Below the pieces are notes generated by a model. It saw only the letters and a program-made list of their open reading frames with translations. It ran no database searches and was not told the origin of the DNA. Made by a program: the position numbers and the translations under genes. A stretch of 64,000 bases of DNA. Source: Gammaproteobacteria bacterium (GTDB lineage Bacteria > Pseudomonadota > Gammaproteobacteria > Burkholderiales > Burkholderiaceae_C). Below, in pieces: positions 8,458 through 17,461 of this stretch (within the stretch, counting starts at the first letter, position 1; the number at the start of each line of letters is the position of its first letter). The DNA lies in the NCBI GenBank assembly GCA_018828125.1, contig JAHJWB010000001.1, positions 248,001 to 312,000 of the forward strand, in the 5' to 3' direction.

Positions 8458-10287
8458 TTATGCCAGCCAGCGGGCCAAGGCGGACATTTCTGTTGCTGAC
8501 AGACTGATGGTGTCGGGTTGAGGCAGGGGTAACCCTGTCCTTGTCTTGGACGCTGCCGTGTGCGCTGCCGCATTGTTTGAAGCCGCCGCCAGCTCCAGCG
8601 GGAGGTGCAGAAGCCGACCATCCCGCGCCACGACAGCAGTGAGCGAAGTTTCGGTGCCGGCATAAAAAGCGACGTCGTCCAGCTTGCACACACGCCATTC
8701 CTGGCCCTTCACCGCCAAACCCAGCCACTCATCACCCGATGCCAGCCCCGCCTTTTCTGCGGCGCCACCCCGCAACACGCTTTTGACCTGCACACTGTGG
8801 TTTTCCGTCACGCGCAGGCCCAGCCGCTGTGCAAGTTGAGGGGTTTCGGCTCTAAGCGTTACGCCGTGCGAGGCCAGCAGTTCAAGCAGCGGCAACTCCT
8901 CGGTGCTGTGTACCCATTGATCAAGCTCCGAATCCCACGGGCGGCCTGCCAAATCCTGTAGCACGGCGCGCAAGTCAGCCTCTTGCATCGGGCCAGCGGC
9001 GCAGCGCATCCAAATCGCGCGCATCACATCGTCCAGCGTGGTCTTGCCCTCCCGGCGCAGCGCCAAATCCAGGCACATCGCCACCAGTGAGCCTTTGGTG
9101 TAGTAGCTCACCGTGGCGTTCGGCGTGTTCTCGTCTTGGCGGTAGTACTTGACCCACGCATCAAAACTGGCCTGGGCGACCGTTTGTACGGCCCTGCCCG
9201 GCGTTTGAAGCACTTGGTTGATGGTCTTGGTGATGAGCTTCAGGTAGGTGGCTGGGTCAATCAAGCCTGCGCGGCACAGCAGCAGATCATCGTAGTAGCT
9301 GGTGAACCCTTCAAAAAACCACAGCAGCTCGGTGTAGTTTTCGCGCGTGTAGTCATACGACGTGAACTCCGCAGGGCGCAAACGTTTCACATTCCACGTG
9401 TGGAAGTACTCATGGCTGATCAACCCCAACAGCGTGGTGTAGCCTTCGGGCGCCTTGGCCTCACCCACGCGGGGCAAGTCTCGGCGGCCGCAGATCAGTG
9501 CAGTGGAGTTGCGGTGCTCCAGACCCCCGTAGCCATCGCCCACGGCGTTGAGCATGAACAGGTAACTTTTAAAGGGCGCCTTGCCCTCGCCATGCCAGAA
9601 GCGGATCGCTGTCTCGCATATTTTCTGGGTATCGGCGAGCAGCCGCTTGCCATCAAACGAGGGCGCAGCGCCCGCGACCACAAAACGGTGGGACACGCCG
9701 CAAGCAGTAAAGCGACCGATCCAGAACAGCCCCATTTCCACCGGGCAGTCCACGAGCTCGTCATATCCCGAGGCGGCGTACAAGCCGAACCCGTTCTTGT
9801 CGGCCTTGACCGCCGTCAGCCCTGTGATCGCAGACCAGCCGGCCGTGCCGGGTGTACTGACGATCTCCATCGTGTGCCGCAATGTCTCCGCGCCATGTAC
9901 ACGCAGGCAAAGGCTGGTGCCATTGAAGAAACCGCGTGCTGCGTCCAGCCAGGCAGTGCGCACGGAGTTGTCATAGGCGCACACTGCATACGTCAGCACC
10001 AGGGGTTTGCCAGCAATGCATTTGGCTTGCCAACGGTGCTTGTCCAATTGGGTCAAGGGCGTGTCGTGTTTGCCCTGCTGGGCCTTCAACTGCTGGAGGT
10101 TCTTGGAAAACTCTCGCACCAGATAGCTGCCAGGAATCCAGACCGGCAACGACACCTCCTGCAGCGCCTTCGGCTCTGCGACGGTCAGGGTGACCGTGAA
10201 CAGATGGGCATTCAGGTCCGACGGTTCGATCCGGTAGTGAACGGAGGAGGGGGCAGTCTTGGCGGCAGGTGGGCGTGCAGAAGGCAT
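8458..10287 (-). CDS. M61 family metallopeptidase with PDZ domain
   Basis: Zinc aminopeptidase-like protein of the M61 (glycyl aminopeptidase) family, about 609 residues. The N-terminal beta domain starts at VHYRIEPSDLNAHLFTVTLTV. The zinc motif HEYFH is in LLGLISHEYFHTWNVKRLRP, with ENYTELLWFFEGFTSYYDDLLL downstream containing the third-ligand glutamate. A PDZ domain (SVQVKSVLRGGAAEKAGLASGDEWLGL) is near the C-terminus. I see no signal peptide, so it is probably cytoplasmic. I chose the ATG at 10287, which puts 15 residues before the conserved HYRI; an in-frame ATG at 10329 would add 14 residues and also lacks a clear ribosome binding site. Confidence 0.88.
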   Translation of the reverse strand: MPSARPPAAKTAPSSVHYRIEPSDLNAHLFTVTLTVAEPKALQEVSLPVWIPGSYLVREFSKNLQQLKAQQGKHDTPLTQLDKHRWQAKCIAGKPLVLTYAVCAYDNSVRTAWLDAARGFFNGTSLCLRVHGAETLRHTMEIVSTPGTAGWSAITGLTAVKADKNGFGLYAASGYDELVDCPVEMGLFWIGRFTACGVSHRFVVAGAAPSFDGKRLLADTQKICETAIRFWHGEGKAPFKSYLFMLNAVGDGYGGLEHRNSTALICGRRDLPRVGEAKAPEGYTTLLGLISHEYFHTWNVKRLRPAEFTSYDYTRENYTELLWFFEGFTSYYDDLLLCRAGLIDPATYLKLITKTINQVLQTPGRAVQTVAQASFDAWVKYYRQDENTPNATVSYYTKGSLVAMCLDLALRREGKTTLDDVMRAIWMRCAAGPMQEADLRAVLQDLAGRPWDSELDQWVHSTEELPLLELLASHGVTLRAETPQLAQRLGLRVTENHSVQVKSVLRGGAAEKAGLASGDEWLGLAVKGQEWRVCKLDDVAFYAGTETSLTAVVARDGRLLHLPLELAAASNNAAAHTAASKTRTGLPLPQPDTISLSATEMSALARWLA

Positions 10288-10367
10288 GGGCGCTTGTGGA
10301 AGGCTGGCGTTGCGATGGGATCGATGCACGCCCGGGGCGGAAAGCGCCCATCAAGGGCGCTGGGGCG

Positions 10368-11099
10368 TTAGTTGTTCGTTGGCGACTCGTTGCTGGCCTC
10401 CGCCAATCGCTTTTCTACATCCTGTGCACCAATGGCTCCAGGGACCCGCGTGCCATTGGCAAAGATCAAGGTGGGGGTGCCGGTGATCTTGTGCTTCTTG
10501 CCGAAAGCCAGGTTGCGCTGCAACGCGCTGGTGTCGCAGCTGGCAGCTGCAGGTGCCTTGTCTCGGACCATATAGTCCTGCCACGCTGCCATCTTGTCTT
10601 TGGCACACCAGATATTGCGCGACTTTTCAGCCGAGTCGGGGCTCAGGATTGGGTAGAGAAAAAGATAGACGGTAACGTTGTCCACGTTCTGCAAATCCCG
10701 CTCAAAACGTTTGCAGTAGCCGCAATTGGGGTCTTCGAACACTGCCACCTTGCGTTTTCCGTCTCCCCGCACGATGGTGAAGGCATCCTTGAGTGGCAGG
10801 GCCGAGAAATCAACGGCGGTGAGCTTGGCAATGCGATCTTCTGTGAGGTTGCGCCGCGCCTTGGTGTCGATCAGCTCCCCCTGAATCACGTAGTTGCCTT
10901 TTGCGTCGGTATAAAAAAGGTCGGTGCCGATCCGTACCTCATACAGACCTTTCATGGGCGTGGGGCGGACCTCGTCGATTTTGTCCATTTGCGGGATGCG
11001 CTCGGCCAAGGCCTTGCGGATATCCGATTCCTGCGCGCTTGCGGTCCCGACCAGGGATGCAAGGCTGAGTGCGGTCAGCAGCGTGGAGATGAGTTTCAT
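10368..11099 (-). CDS. dsbC: Thiol:disulfide interchange protein DsbC
   Basis: Periplasmic disulfide isomerase, 243 residues. The signal peptide MKLISTLLTALSLASLVGTASA is followed by the dimerisation domain (IRKALAERIPQMDKIDEVRPTPMKGLYEVRIG) and a thioredoxin-fold domain with active site CGYC (FEDPNCGYCKRFERDL) and the cis-Pro loop ITGTPTLIFANG. It sits between an M61 peptidase and a UbiH-like gene on the same strand. The ATG is chosen because it starts a proper signal peptide. Confidence 0.94.
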   Translation of the reverse strand: MKLISTLLTALSLASLVGTASAQESDIRKALAERIPQMDKIDEVRPTPMKGLYEVRIGTDLFYTDAKGNYVIQGELIDTKARRNLTEDRIAKLTAVDFSALPLKDAFTIVRGDGKRKVAVFEDPNCGYCKRFERDLQNVDNVTVYLFLYPILSPDSAEKSRNIWCAKDKMAAWQDYMVRDKAPAAASCDTSALQRNLAFGKKHKITGTPTLIFANGTRVPGAIGAQDVEKRLAEASNESPTNN

Positions 11100-11159
11100 G
11101 GTGGTCTCGTTCAGTCGATCTGGTGGGCCGCAACGCAATGTGCAGTGGCTCCGTGTGTT

Positions 11160-12293
11160 TCAGTTCATGCCCATGGCTTGGCGCGCTACAAAAGTCTTGA
11201 GCCATCCACTGCGCTCAAAACCCTTCATTCCCAAGTTGCGCAGCGATTGCCACGGTCCTTCGTGGCGCGAAAACAATTGCTGCAGGCCGTCGGTCGCGAG
11301 GCCCATTGCCAGCACAGCCGCCTTTCGCTCACGTTCGTAACGCCGCAGCAACCGCAGATCCCCGACGCTGCGCCAGTAGTCCCGCCTTTGAAGGACATCC
11401 GCAAGTGCCTGCGCGTCAGCCAACCCCAGGTTCAGCCCTTGGCCTGCAAGGGGATGAACGTTGTGGGCAGCATCCCCCGCCAGTACCCAGTTGCGCGGGT
11501 TTTTGCCAGCCACAGGGCCTACGCCGCACCAGCGGCTCGCCGTGGCCAGCTGCAGCGGCCACGTCGCGCGCTCCGCACACAATGTCAATGCACCCAGTTC
11601 ACCGTGGCTGGCGCCCCGCAATTTGTCAGCAAACGCTTCTGGCGAAAGTGCCATCAGCGCATCGACCTGGTCCTGCATGACGGACCACACAACCGCCACG
11701 GAGTTCCCCTCGGCTTCTTCGAGTGGCAGAAAAGCCAGAATCCCATCGGCTGAAAACCACTGCCGCGCGGTTTGTAGATGGGGATGCTCGCAGCGCAGCC
11801 GCGTGGCGATGGCATGTTGTGGATAGGGCGTAACGTCAAAGTCCACGCCAAATTCCGCGCGCGTGCTGCTGGCGCGACCCTCGCACACCACGGTCAGAGC
11901 GGCCGAGACCGGCGCCTCGACGACCTCCACCTGAGGTTGATAGCGCACCGCTTCGACGAGCCGGGCCTCCAGCGCCGGTACATCCACAATCCAGGCCAAC
12001 GCATCTACGCCTTGGTCCATGGCGTCAAAACGGACCTCCCCGTCCCGGTCTCCCAGAACCTGCATGTGTTTGACCGCGGTGGCATGTTGTGCATCGGGCC
12101 AGCTGCGCAGCGATTCCAGCAGTTGGCGCGATGCCATGTTCAGTGCGTAAGCCCGCACATCCGCGACGGATGGGCTTGGGGTGCCTGTGGCTCGCACCAG
12201 GGCCACTTTCAATCGGTCTCGCGCCAGCAGGAGCGCCAGGGTTTTGCCCACAATGCCAGCGCCGCGGATACAAATATCAAAGTTTTGGGCCAT
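11160..12293 (-). CDS. UbiH/VisC-family FAD-dependent monooxygenase
   Basis: 377-residue flavoprotein hydroxylase of the UbiH/UbiF/VisC group, most often acting in ubiquinone ring hydroxylation. The N-terminal dinucleotide motif is FDICIRGAGIVGKTLALLLARD; the usual GxGxxG reads GAGIVG. The second FAD motif is WVLAGDAAHNVHPLAGQGLNLGLADAQAL. The GDAAH segment is canonical. The start was set at MAQNFDI, just before the FAD fold; the frame is open ten codons further. It diverges from the MOSC gene across 92 bp. Which ring position it hydroxylates cannot be told from the sequence. Confidence 0.85.
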   Translation of the reverse strand: MAQNFDICIRGAGIVGKTLALLLARDRLKVALVRATGTPSPSVADVRAYALNMASRQLLESLRSWPDAQHATAVKHMQVLGDRDGEVRFDAMDQGVDALAWIVDVPALEARLVEAVRYQPQVEVVEAPVSAALTVVCEGRASSTRAEFGVDFDVTPYPQHAIATRLRCEHPHLQTARQWFSADGILAFLPLEEAEGNSVAVVWSVMQDQVDALMALSPEAFADKLRGASHGELGALTLCAERATWPLQLATASRWCGVGPVAGKNPRNWVLAGDAAHNVHPLAGQGLNLGLADAQALADVLQRRDYWRSVGDLRLLRRYERERKAAVLAMGLATDGLQQLFSRHEGPWQSLRNLGMKGFERSGWLKTFVARQAMGMN

Positions 12294-12385
12294 GCGGGGC
12301 ATTGTAGGAGGGGTCTTACGCACCTTGCGCCGCAGTGCAGAATTGCGGTTCCCACCTGTATGGCCATTTTGAGGAGCACCCCGGC

Positions 12386-13258
12386 GTGAGTTTCAACCCC
12401 GACTGCGATCTGTCCGGCACCATCGCGCGTTTATTCGTATATCCCGTCAAGTCCTGCGCGGGCATCGAGGTACAACAAGCGCTTTTGACTGACACGGGCC
12501 TGGATCTTGACCGCGCCTGGATGGTGGTCGACGCCCGCGGCATGTTCTTGACCCAGCGCACCTTGCCCCGGATGGCTTTGATTCAGCCGCAACTCAAAAC
12601 CGACGAAATGGTTTTGCGTGCACCCGGCATGCTGGCCTTGCACGTGGCCATTGACTCGGTGGAGGCTCCGGCTACCGTGACGGTGTGGCGCGACACCGTG
12701 CCCGCGTGGGACATGGGGGCCGTGGCTGCGCAGTGGTTTACGGACTTTCTGGGCCAGCCTTGTCGCCTGGTCCGTTTTGACCCTGAGCACCGCCGTCTGT
12801 CCAGCATGGATTGGACGGGAGGCGTTGAGGCGCCGAACCAGTTTGCGGACGGTTTTCCGGTTCTGCTGGCCAGTGAAGCGTCGATGGAAGAGCTCAACGG
12901 GCGCTTGGTGGCGGCAGGGTATGCAGCGGTGGGCATTGGCCGGTTTCGACCCAATGTGGTGCTTGCAGGGGTGGGGGCACACGACGAAGACCGCGTGGAC
13001 CTGATTCGCGTCGACTGCGGGGCCGAGGGCGAAGTCCATTTGCAGCCCGTAAAGCCCTGTTCGCGCTGTCCTATTCCCGACATCGACCCGGCAACCGCAG
13101 AGACCCACCCTGCAGTCGGCGATATGTTGCGTACATACCGCCAGGACAAGCGGCTGCATGGCGCCATCACGTTTGGCATGAATGCCATTGTTCGACAAGG
13201 CGCAGGCCAAATGCTGCGTAAGGGGCAGCGTATCGGGGCCGATTTGCGCTTCGAATGA
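12386..13258 (+). CDS. MOSC domain protein (YcbX-like)
   Basis: 290 residues: an N-terminal beta-barrel (GTIARLFVYPVKSCAGIEVQQ...DLDRAWMVVDARG) and a C-terminal MOSC domain (RFRPNVVL...VHLQPVKPCSRCPIPDIDP). MOSC proteins bind the molybdenum cofactor and transfer sulfur or reduce N-hydroxylated compounds; the conserved cysteine lies in KPCSRC. There is no ferredoxin domain, unlike E. coli YcbX. GTG at 12386 is taken as start because GAGGAG lies nine bases before it; an in-frame GTG at 12335 has no such site. Confidence 0.82.
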   Translation: MSFNPDCDLSGTIARLFVYPVKSCAGIEVQQALLTDTGLDLDRAWMVVDARGMFLTQRTLPRMALIQPQLKTDEMVLRAPGMLALHVAIDSVEAPATVTVWRDTVPAWDMGAVAAQWFTDFLGQPCRLVRFDPEHRRLSSMDWTGGVEAPNQFADGFPVLLASEASMEELNGRLVAAGYAAVGIGRFRPNVVLAGVGAHDEDRVDLIRVDCGAEGEVHLQPVKPCSRCPIPDIDPATAETHPAVGDMLRTYRQDKRLHGAITFGMNAIVRQGAGQMLRKGQRIGADLRFE

Positions 13259-13342
13259 AAGCCCAAATGGGACCCTGATGGGCGCTTGGCTGGCGGACCC
13301 GTAAAATCGGCGGTTTGTCTCCGAATTCCAGAAAGCCCTGCC

Positions 13343-14437
13343 ATGAGCCTCCAATGCGGCATCGTGGGCTTGCCCAACGTCGGCAAGTCCACCCTTTTCA
13401 ACGCGCTGACCAAGGCCGGCATCGCCGCCGAAAACTACCCCTTCTGCACCATTGAGCCCAATGTGGGCGTGGTGGAAGTACCCGATCCACGCCTCCAACA
13501 ACTCGCCGACATCATCTCGCCCGAGCGCATTGTTCCAGCCATCGTCGAGTTTGTGGACATCGCTGGCTTGGTGGCGGGTGCCAGCCAGGGCGAAGGCCTG
13601 GGCAACCAGTTCCTCGCGCACATCCGCGAAACCGACGCCATCGTGAACGTGGTGCGCTGCTTCGAAGATGAGAACGTGATTCACGTGGCTGGCCGTGTGG
13701 ATCCGATCTCTGATATTGAAGTCATCCAGACCGAACTGTGCCTGGCTGACATGGGCACGGTGGAAAAGGCGCTGAATCGCTACACCAAGGCTGCCAAGTC
13801 GGGTAACGACAAGGATGCCGCCAAGCTGGTGGCGCTGCTCACGCGCATCCAGGCCGCGCTCAATGAAGGCAAGCCCGCCCGCTCGGTCGAGATCAGCAAG
13901 GAAGAGCAACCTCTTCTCAAGTCCCTGTGCTTGATCACGGCCAAGCCCGCAATGTTTGTGGGCAACGTGAGCGAGGACGGCTTCGAGAACAACCCGTTTC
14001 TCGACCGTCTCAAAGAATACGCCGCTAGTCAGAACGCCCCCGTGGTAGCCATCTGCGCCAAGATGGAAGCTGAAATGGCCGAGATGAGCGATGAAGACCG
14101 CGACATGTTCCTGGCCGAGATGGGGCAGACTGAGCCCGGCCTCGCCCGCCTGATCCGCGGCGCCTTCAAGCTGCTGGGTTTGCAGACCTATTTCACCGCC
14201 GGTGTGAAGGAAGTGCGTGCCTGGACCATTCACATCGGTGACACGGCGCCCCAGGCAGCGGGCGTGATCCATGGCGACTTTGAGCGTGGCTTCATCCGCG
14301 CACAGACCATCGCGTTCGATGACTTCATCGCGCTCAAGGGCGAACAAGCGGCGAAGGATGCGGGCAAGATGCGCGCGGAAGGCAAGGAATACGTGGTCAA
14401 GGACGGCGACGTCCTGAACTTCCTGTTCAACGTCTGA
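13343..14437 (+). CDS. ychF: Redox-regulated ATPase/GTPase YchF
   Basis: Universally conserved Obg-family P-loop NTPase that binds ribosomes and prefers ATP. At 364 residues it is full length. G1 is [10 protein letters not shown]3 is [20 protein letters not shown], and the NxxE-type G4 variant explains ATP preference. A coiled-coil insertion and C-terminal TGS domain ([38 protein letters not shown]) follow. Its product begins [15 protein letters not shown] and ends LNFLFNV, typical of the family. A terminator lies 50 bp downstream, so it is probably monocistronic. Confidence 0.97.
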   Translation: MSLQCGIVGLPNVGKSTLFNALTKAGIAAENYPFCTIEPNVGVVEVPDPRLQQLADIISPERIVPAIVEFVDIAGLVAGASQGEGLGNQFLAHIRETDAIVNVVRCFEDENVIHVAGRVDPISDIEVIQTELCLADMGTVEKALNRYTKAAKSGNDKDAAKLVALLTRIQAALNEGKPARSVEISKEEQPLLKSLCLITAKPAMFVGNVSEDGFENNPFLDRLKEYAASQNAPVVAICAKMEAEMAEMSDEDRDMFLAEMGQTEPGLARLIRGAFKLLGLQTYFTAGVKEVRAWTIHIGDTAPQAAGVIHGDFERGFIRAQTIAFDDFIALKGEQAAKDAGKMRAEGKEYVVKDGDVLNFLFNV

Positions 14438-14487
14438 CCTCCATGGGCTCCACGGCGCGGTCGCGCTGGGGCTCGTGCTGAATCATC

Positions 14488-14521
14488 CCTGCCCAACCAC
14501 TGGTTGCGCAGGGTTTTTTTT
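14488..14521 (+). terminator. Intrinsic terminator of ychF
   Basis: CCTGC pairs with GCAGG and, inside, CAACC pairs with GGTTG around a short loop. The stem is followed by a run of eight T. Confidence 0.85.
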
Positions 14522-14753
14522 GACTTGTCGCAGTTGTTGTGCGGAGAGTTCACACCTGCAGACATCGAACCGATAGCCTCGTGCCCTGGATGGTTCGCTT
14601 CAGGCATCCGCGCTACTGGAAAACACGGAGAGCGAACGTGTCAGTTCTCCGTAAGATGCGCGGGTTTGCCTGTATCGGGTCACCGTGTCCTGACACCCAT
14701 ACACTTTCGGTCAAACAGCCACCCGCACAACCCAGGCCGCCGCCTGCCCCTCT
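14522..14753. other. Leader region between ychF terminator and diguanylate cyclase gene
   Basis: No gene seen. A 7-bp inverted repeat (ACGGAGA at 14625-14631, TCTCCGT at 14646-14652) could form a hairpin about 100 bp before the cyclase start. It has no T-run and does not match a riboswitch I know. The rest is plain GC-rich sequence. Confidence 0.4.
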
Positions 14754-15986
14754 ATGCTTTTTGGACGCAAAAATCCATTTTCGGCCACGGACGCCTTTCC
14801 CTTGTCCGACGCCGTCATGGAGTTTGACGACTCGTCGTCAGCTGCGGTGCGTCCCGCTCGCCGTGCCCTGGACGGCTTTGGCGCGCGGCCCCGGCCCACC
14901 TCAGGCCGGGAGTGGTTGGCAACGGTGGGATTGATGGGCCTCTACAGCGGGGCGCTGATCGTTTTCTGGGTGCTGGGCATGGTAGACGCCACCGTGGTGG
15001 GGGTGCTTGCAGCCATGATCGTGGTGGGTTGCGCAGGCTTCTGGATCGTCCTGAACGCTGGCCTGGTTCAGAAAATCCGGCTGCGGCACCTCAAGCTGGC
15101 CATCGTCACCGCTGCCTCGGCAGGCATGATGGCTGTGTTTTATCTGGCGCCGGTCACGCAGATTCTTCTCACGCCCTTCACCTTTGTGGCAGTGGCGTAC
15201 GGCATTTTCACGGTGCCACGGCGCACCCTGCTGGTCTTGGCCGTTGGCATCTTGCTGGCATACGCGTTGGTCGTATGGCGGCACTACGCAGAGCAAAACA
15301 ACGCCGCATTGCTGCGGCTGGAGGTGCTGCACATGCTGGCGCTGGTGGTGTCGTTGCCAGCGTTCATCGTGCTCATGAGCAAGGTGCAGCGGTTGTACCG
15401 CAGCCTTTATCAGGCCAGCCGAAAGATCAAGAACATCCAGGAAGACGCACAACGCGACACGTTGGTGGGGTGTTTCAACCGGCGGTACGTGCTGGCGGCG
15501 CTGGAGGAGCAAAAACAGCTGGCGGACGAAAGCGGTATTCCGCTGTGCCTGGCGGTTCTCGACCTTGATCATTTCAAGCGCATCAATGACGAGTTAGGCC
15601 ACCTGGGGGGCGACGAGGTGCTGCGAACTTTCGCGCGCATCGCGCAGCAGGGCGTGCGAGGCGGGGACGTGTTTGGACGCTACGGTGGCGAGGAGTTTTT
15701 GCTCATTTTTCCTGGCACCTCGTTGCTGCCCGCGCTCAACACCTGCGAACGCATCCGCGCCCAGGTCGAAACTTACGCCTGGACCGGGCTGTTGAAAGGG
15801 CGGGTCACTGTCTCGATTGGTGTGACGCAGTACGTGCTGGGCGAGTCTGTGCTGGAGTTTTTCTCACGCGCGGACACTGCGATGTACATGGCCAAGGAAG
15901 GCGGGCGCAACCAGGTGGTGGTGGAAGAGCCCGTGGCCAAGGATGATTCGCAGCTCTCGGAGCCCAGTGCGCACGCGTTGCTGTAG
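14754..15986 (+). CDS. Membrane-bound diguanylate cyclase (GGDEF)
   Basis: Makes cyclic di-GMP from two GTP. 410 residues: an N-terminal cytoplasmic tail, about six transmembrane helices between residues 55 and 205 (e.g. TVGLMGLYSGALIVFWVLGM, LLVLAVGILLAYALVVW), a short coiled linker (RLYRSLYQASRKIKNIQEDAQRD), and a GGDEF domain. The active loop reads GGEEF. An RxxD product-inhibition site (RGGD) lies five residues before it, so the enzyme is probably active and feedback-inhibited. No EAL or HD-GYP domain is present. The start has no clear ribosome binding site; ATG at 14817 is an alternative. It stands alone, with no obvious partner. Confidence 0.9.
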   Translation: MLFGRKNPFSATDAFPLSDAVMEFDDSSSAAVRPARRALDGFGARPRPTSGREWLATVGLMGLYSGALIVFWVLGMVDATVVGVLAAMIVVGCAGFWIVLNAGLVQKIRLRHLKLAIVTAASAGMMAVFYLAPVTQILLTPFTFVAVAYGIFTVPRRTLLVLAVGILLAYALVVWRHYAEQNNAALLRLEVLHMLALVVSLPAFIVLMSKVQRLYRSLYQASRKIKNIQEDAQRDTLVGCFNRRYVLAALEEQKQLADESGIPLCLAVLDLDHFKRINDELGHLGGDEVLRTFARIAQQGVRGGDVFGRYGGEEFLLIFPGTSLLPALNTCERIRAQVETYAWTGLLKGRVTVSIGVTQYVLGESVLEFFSRADTAMYMAKEGGRNQVVVEEPVAKDDSQLSEPSAHALL

Positions 15987-16042
15987 CGCGGCATTTGACT
16001 GGCGGAGCGCTCAGCGCCATCCTCTGATGCAGCAATTGCGCG

Positions 16043-16534
16043 TCAGACCGCCATTTTCCCTGGCATGAAATGCAACAACACACTTGTCATGAGCAGGTAA
16101 CGGAAGAACTTGCCCACGGCCATGTAGGCAAGGCAGGGCCAGAACGGGAGCTTGAGCCAACCGGCCACTGCGCACAACGGATCGCCCACCACCGGCAGCC
16201 AGCTCAGCAGGCAGGCCTTGGCGCCAAACCGTTTGAGCCAGTTGAGTGCCCGCACATCGGTCTGATAGCCGCGGGCCCTGTCCACCACCTTGTGCGCGCC
16301 CAAGCCCATCCACCAGCTCACCCCGCCGCCCAGCGTGTTGGCCACGGTGGCCACCAGTATGGCGGGCCAAAAGAGTTCGGGATTGATTTTGATGAGCCCG
16401 AACACGGCGGGCTCCGAGCCCAACGGCAGCAGCGTGGCCGAGATGAAGGACACGACGAAAACCGTGCTCAGGCCAAACTGCGGCAGCGCCAGCCACTCCA
16501 GCAGCTGGTGCATCCATATTTCCCAAATTTCCAT
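16043..16534 (-). CDS. YqaA/DedA-like small membrane protein (VTT domain)
   Basis: 163-residue inner-membrane protein resembling E. coli YqaA, a short member of the DedA/VTT superfamily linked to lipid scrambling and envelope homeostasis. Family-like features are FISATLLPLGSEPAVFGLI, VANTLGGGVSWWMGLGA, RFGAKACLLSWLPVVGDPLCAVAGWLKLP and the C-terminal helix AYMAVGKFFRYLLMTSVLL. It converges on the diguanylate cyclase gene. Substrate and exact role are unknown. Confidence 0.8.
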   Translation of the reverse strand: MEIWEIWMHQLLEWLALPQFGLSTVFVVSFISATLLPLGSEPAVFGLIKINPELFWPAILVATVANTLGGGVSWWMGLGAHKVVDRARGYQTDVRALNWLKRFGAKACLLSWLPVVGDPLCAVAGWLKLPFWPCLAYMAVGKFFRYLLMTSVLLHFMPGKMAV

Positions 16535-16682
16535 AAGCGGCGAGTTTAGGGCCGGGCAGTAGGCGATTGGGGTGCAGAGGGATCTGTCCTACATCGGTGC
16601 GCGGCAAGCGCGCATGGCCCGATATCGAGTGCATTTGTATCGTGAAGCAACAACACCTTCATACCACCACCGGGAGGTCCCC

Positions 16683-17285
16683 ATGTTCTTCGCCCCTCGC
16701 CACACAGATCCTCACAACACCACTGCTGCCAATCCAGGCACGTCTTCCTCTGTGCATGCCCCGCGGCCAGCACGCGGCGGGGCGGTGGTGGTTGCGCTGT
16801 TGCTTGCTGCCTGCGCTCACAGTCCGCAGGCAGCCGTGGCGACCAATGGAATGGCCGAGGTGCAGGGGAGCGGCGGCAGCAGCGCTGCCGGGTGCCGCGA
16901 AACACCCGCGGCGCGTGCCGCGTTGCTGAGCATCACCCGCGATTTGCAGGCGCAAGGCATGGCGCTCAAGGCCTATTGCCAGGTGGGGAGCGGTGGCTGG
17001 GTGGTGCAGGTGAAAGTGACCGACGGCCTGAAAGCGAGCGCGGTGGTGCGTGGACCTTTGGCTGATGGGCACGATGTGGACATGGGCACCCCTGCGGGGG
17101 TGCGGTTGGCAGGCGCACCCACATCGGCCGATGGCTTTTCGCCCGATGTGCAATACAACCGGCAGTGGCTGCACGCGTTGATGGCGCGCCACCAGTTTGA
17201 CAATCTGCCTGACGCTTGGTGGCATTTTGCGCAGCGCGGCACAGCGCCAGCGCACGTCGGTGAAACAGATATCGCCGCTCGCTAA
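16683..17285 (+). CDS. VanX/DdpX-like (M15D) lipoprotein lacking catalytic residues
   Basis: 200 residues. A long Pro/Arg N-region is followed by AVVVALLLAACAHSP, a lipobox with acceptor cysteine, so it is probably a lipoprotein. The C-terminal half resembles D-Ala-D-Ala dipeptidases: SAVVRGPLAD occupies the place of the zinc motif SxHxxGxAxD, DVDMGTP follows, and QYNRQWLHALMARHQFDNLPDAWWHF matches the NRxxL...F.NxPxEWWH end. The zinc-binding His is Val and the catalytic Glu before WWH is Ala; the Asp and final His remain. It therefore looks like an inactive binding protein. GGGAGG precedes the ATG by a few bases. The family assignment is by eye and modest. Confidence 0.65.
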   Translation: MFFAPRHTDPHNTTAANPGTSSSVHAPRPARGGAVVVALLLAACAHSPQAAVATNGMAEVQGSGGSSAAGCRETPAARAALLSITRDLQAQGMALKAYCQVGSGGWVVQVKVTDGLKASAVVRGPLADGHDVDMGTPAGVRLAGAPTSADGFSPDVQYNRQWLHALMARHQFDNLPDAWWHFAQRGTAPAHVGETDIAAR

Positions 17286-17461
17286 AGCCTTCTGGGCAGA
17301 GGCCGCGGTTCTTTTGAAATGAAGGCTGCGACGCAATGAATGAGGCGAGTCAAAGGGCGTGAATTTCAGCTTGCAAAACATTTCAACTGCTGAAATTTTG
17401 AGCAGGTACAATCCCGCCTCCTTTTTCAGCAATCGCTGCTGCCCCCATCTCGCCCCCTTTC

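Noticed and set aside
12431-14347. 638-codon open frame on the minus strand opposite the MOSC gene and ychF
   Set aside because: Both opposite-strand proteins are clear family members; the antisense frame is His/Gly/Gln-rich without domains, a usual by-product of high-GC coding.
14625-14652. Hairpin before the diguanylate cyclase as a c-di-GMP riboswitch
   Set aside because: Only a 7-bp stem; none of the conserved GEMM riboswitch sequence is present.
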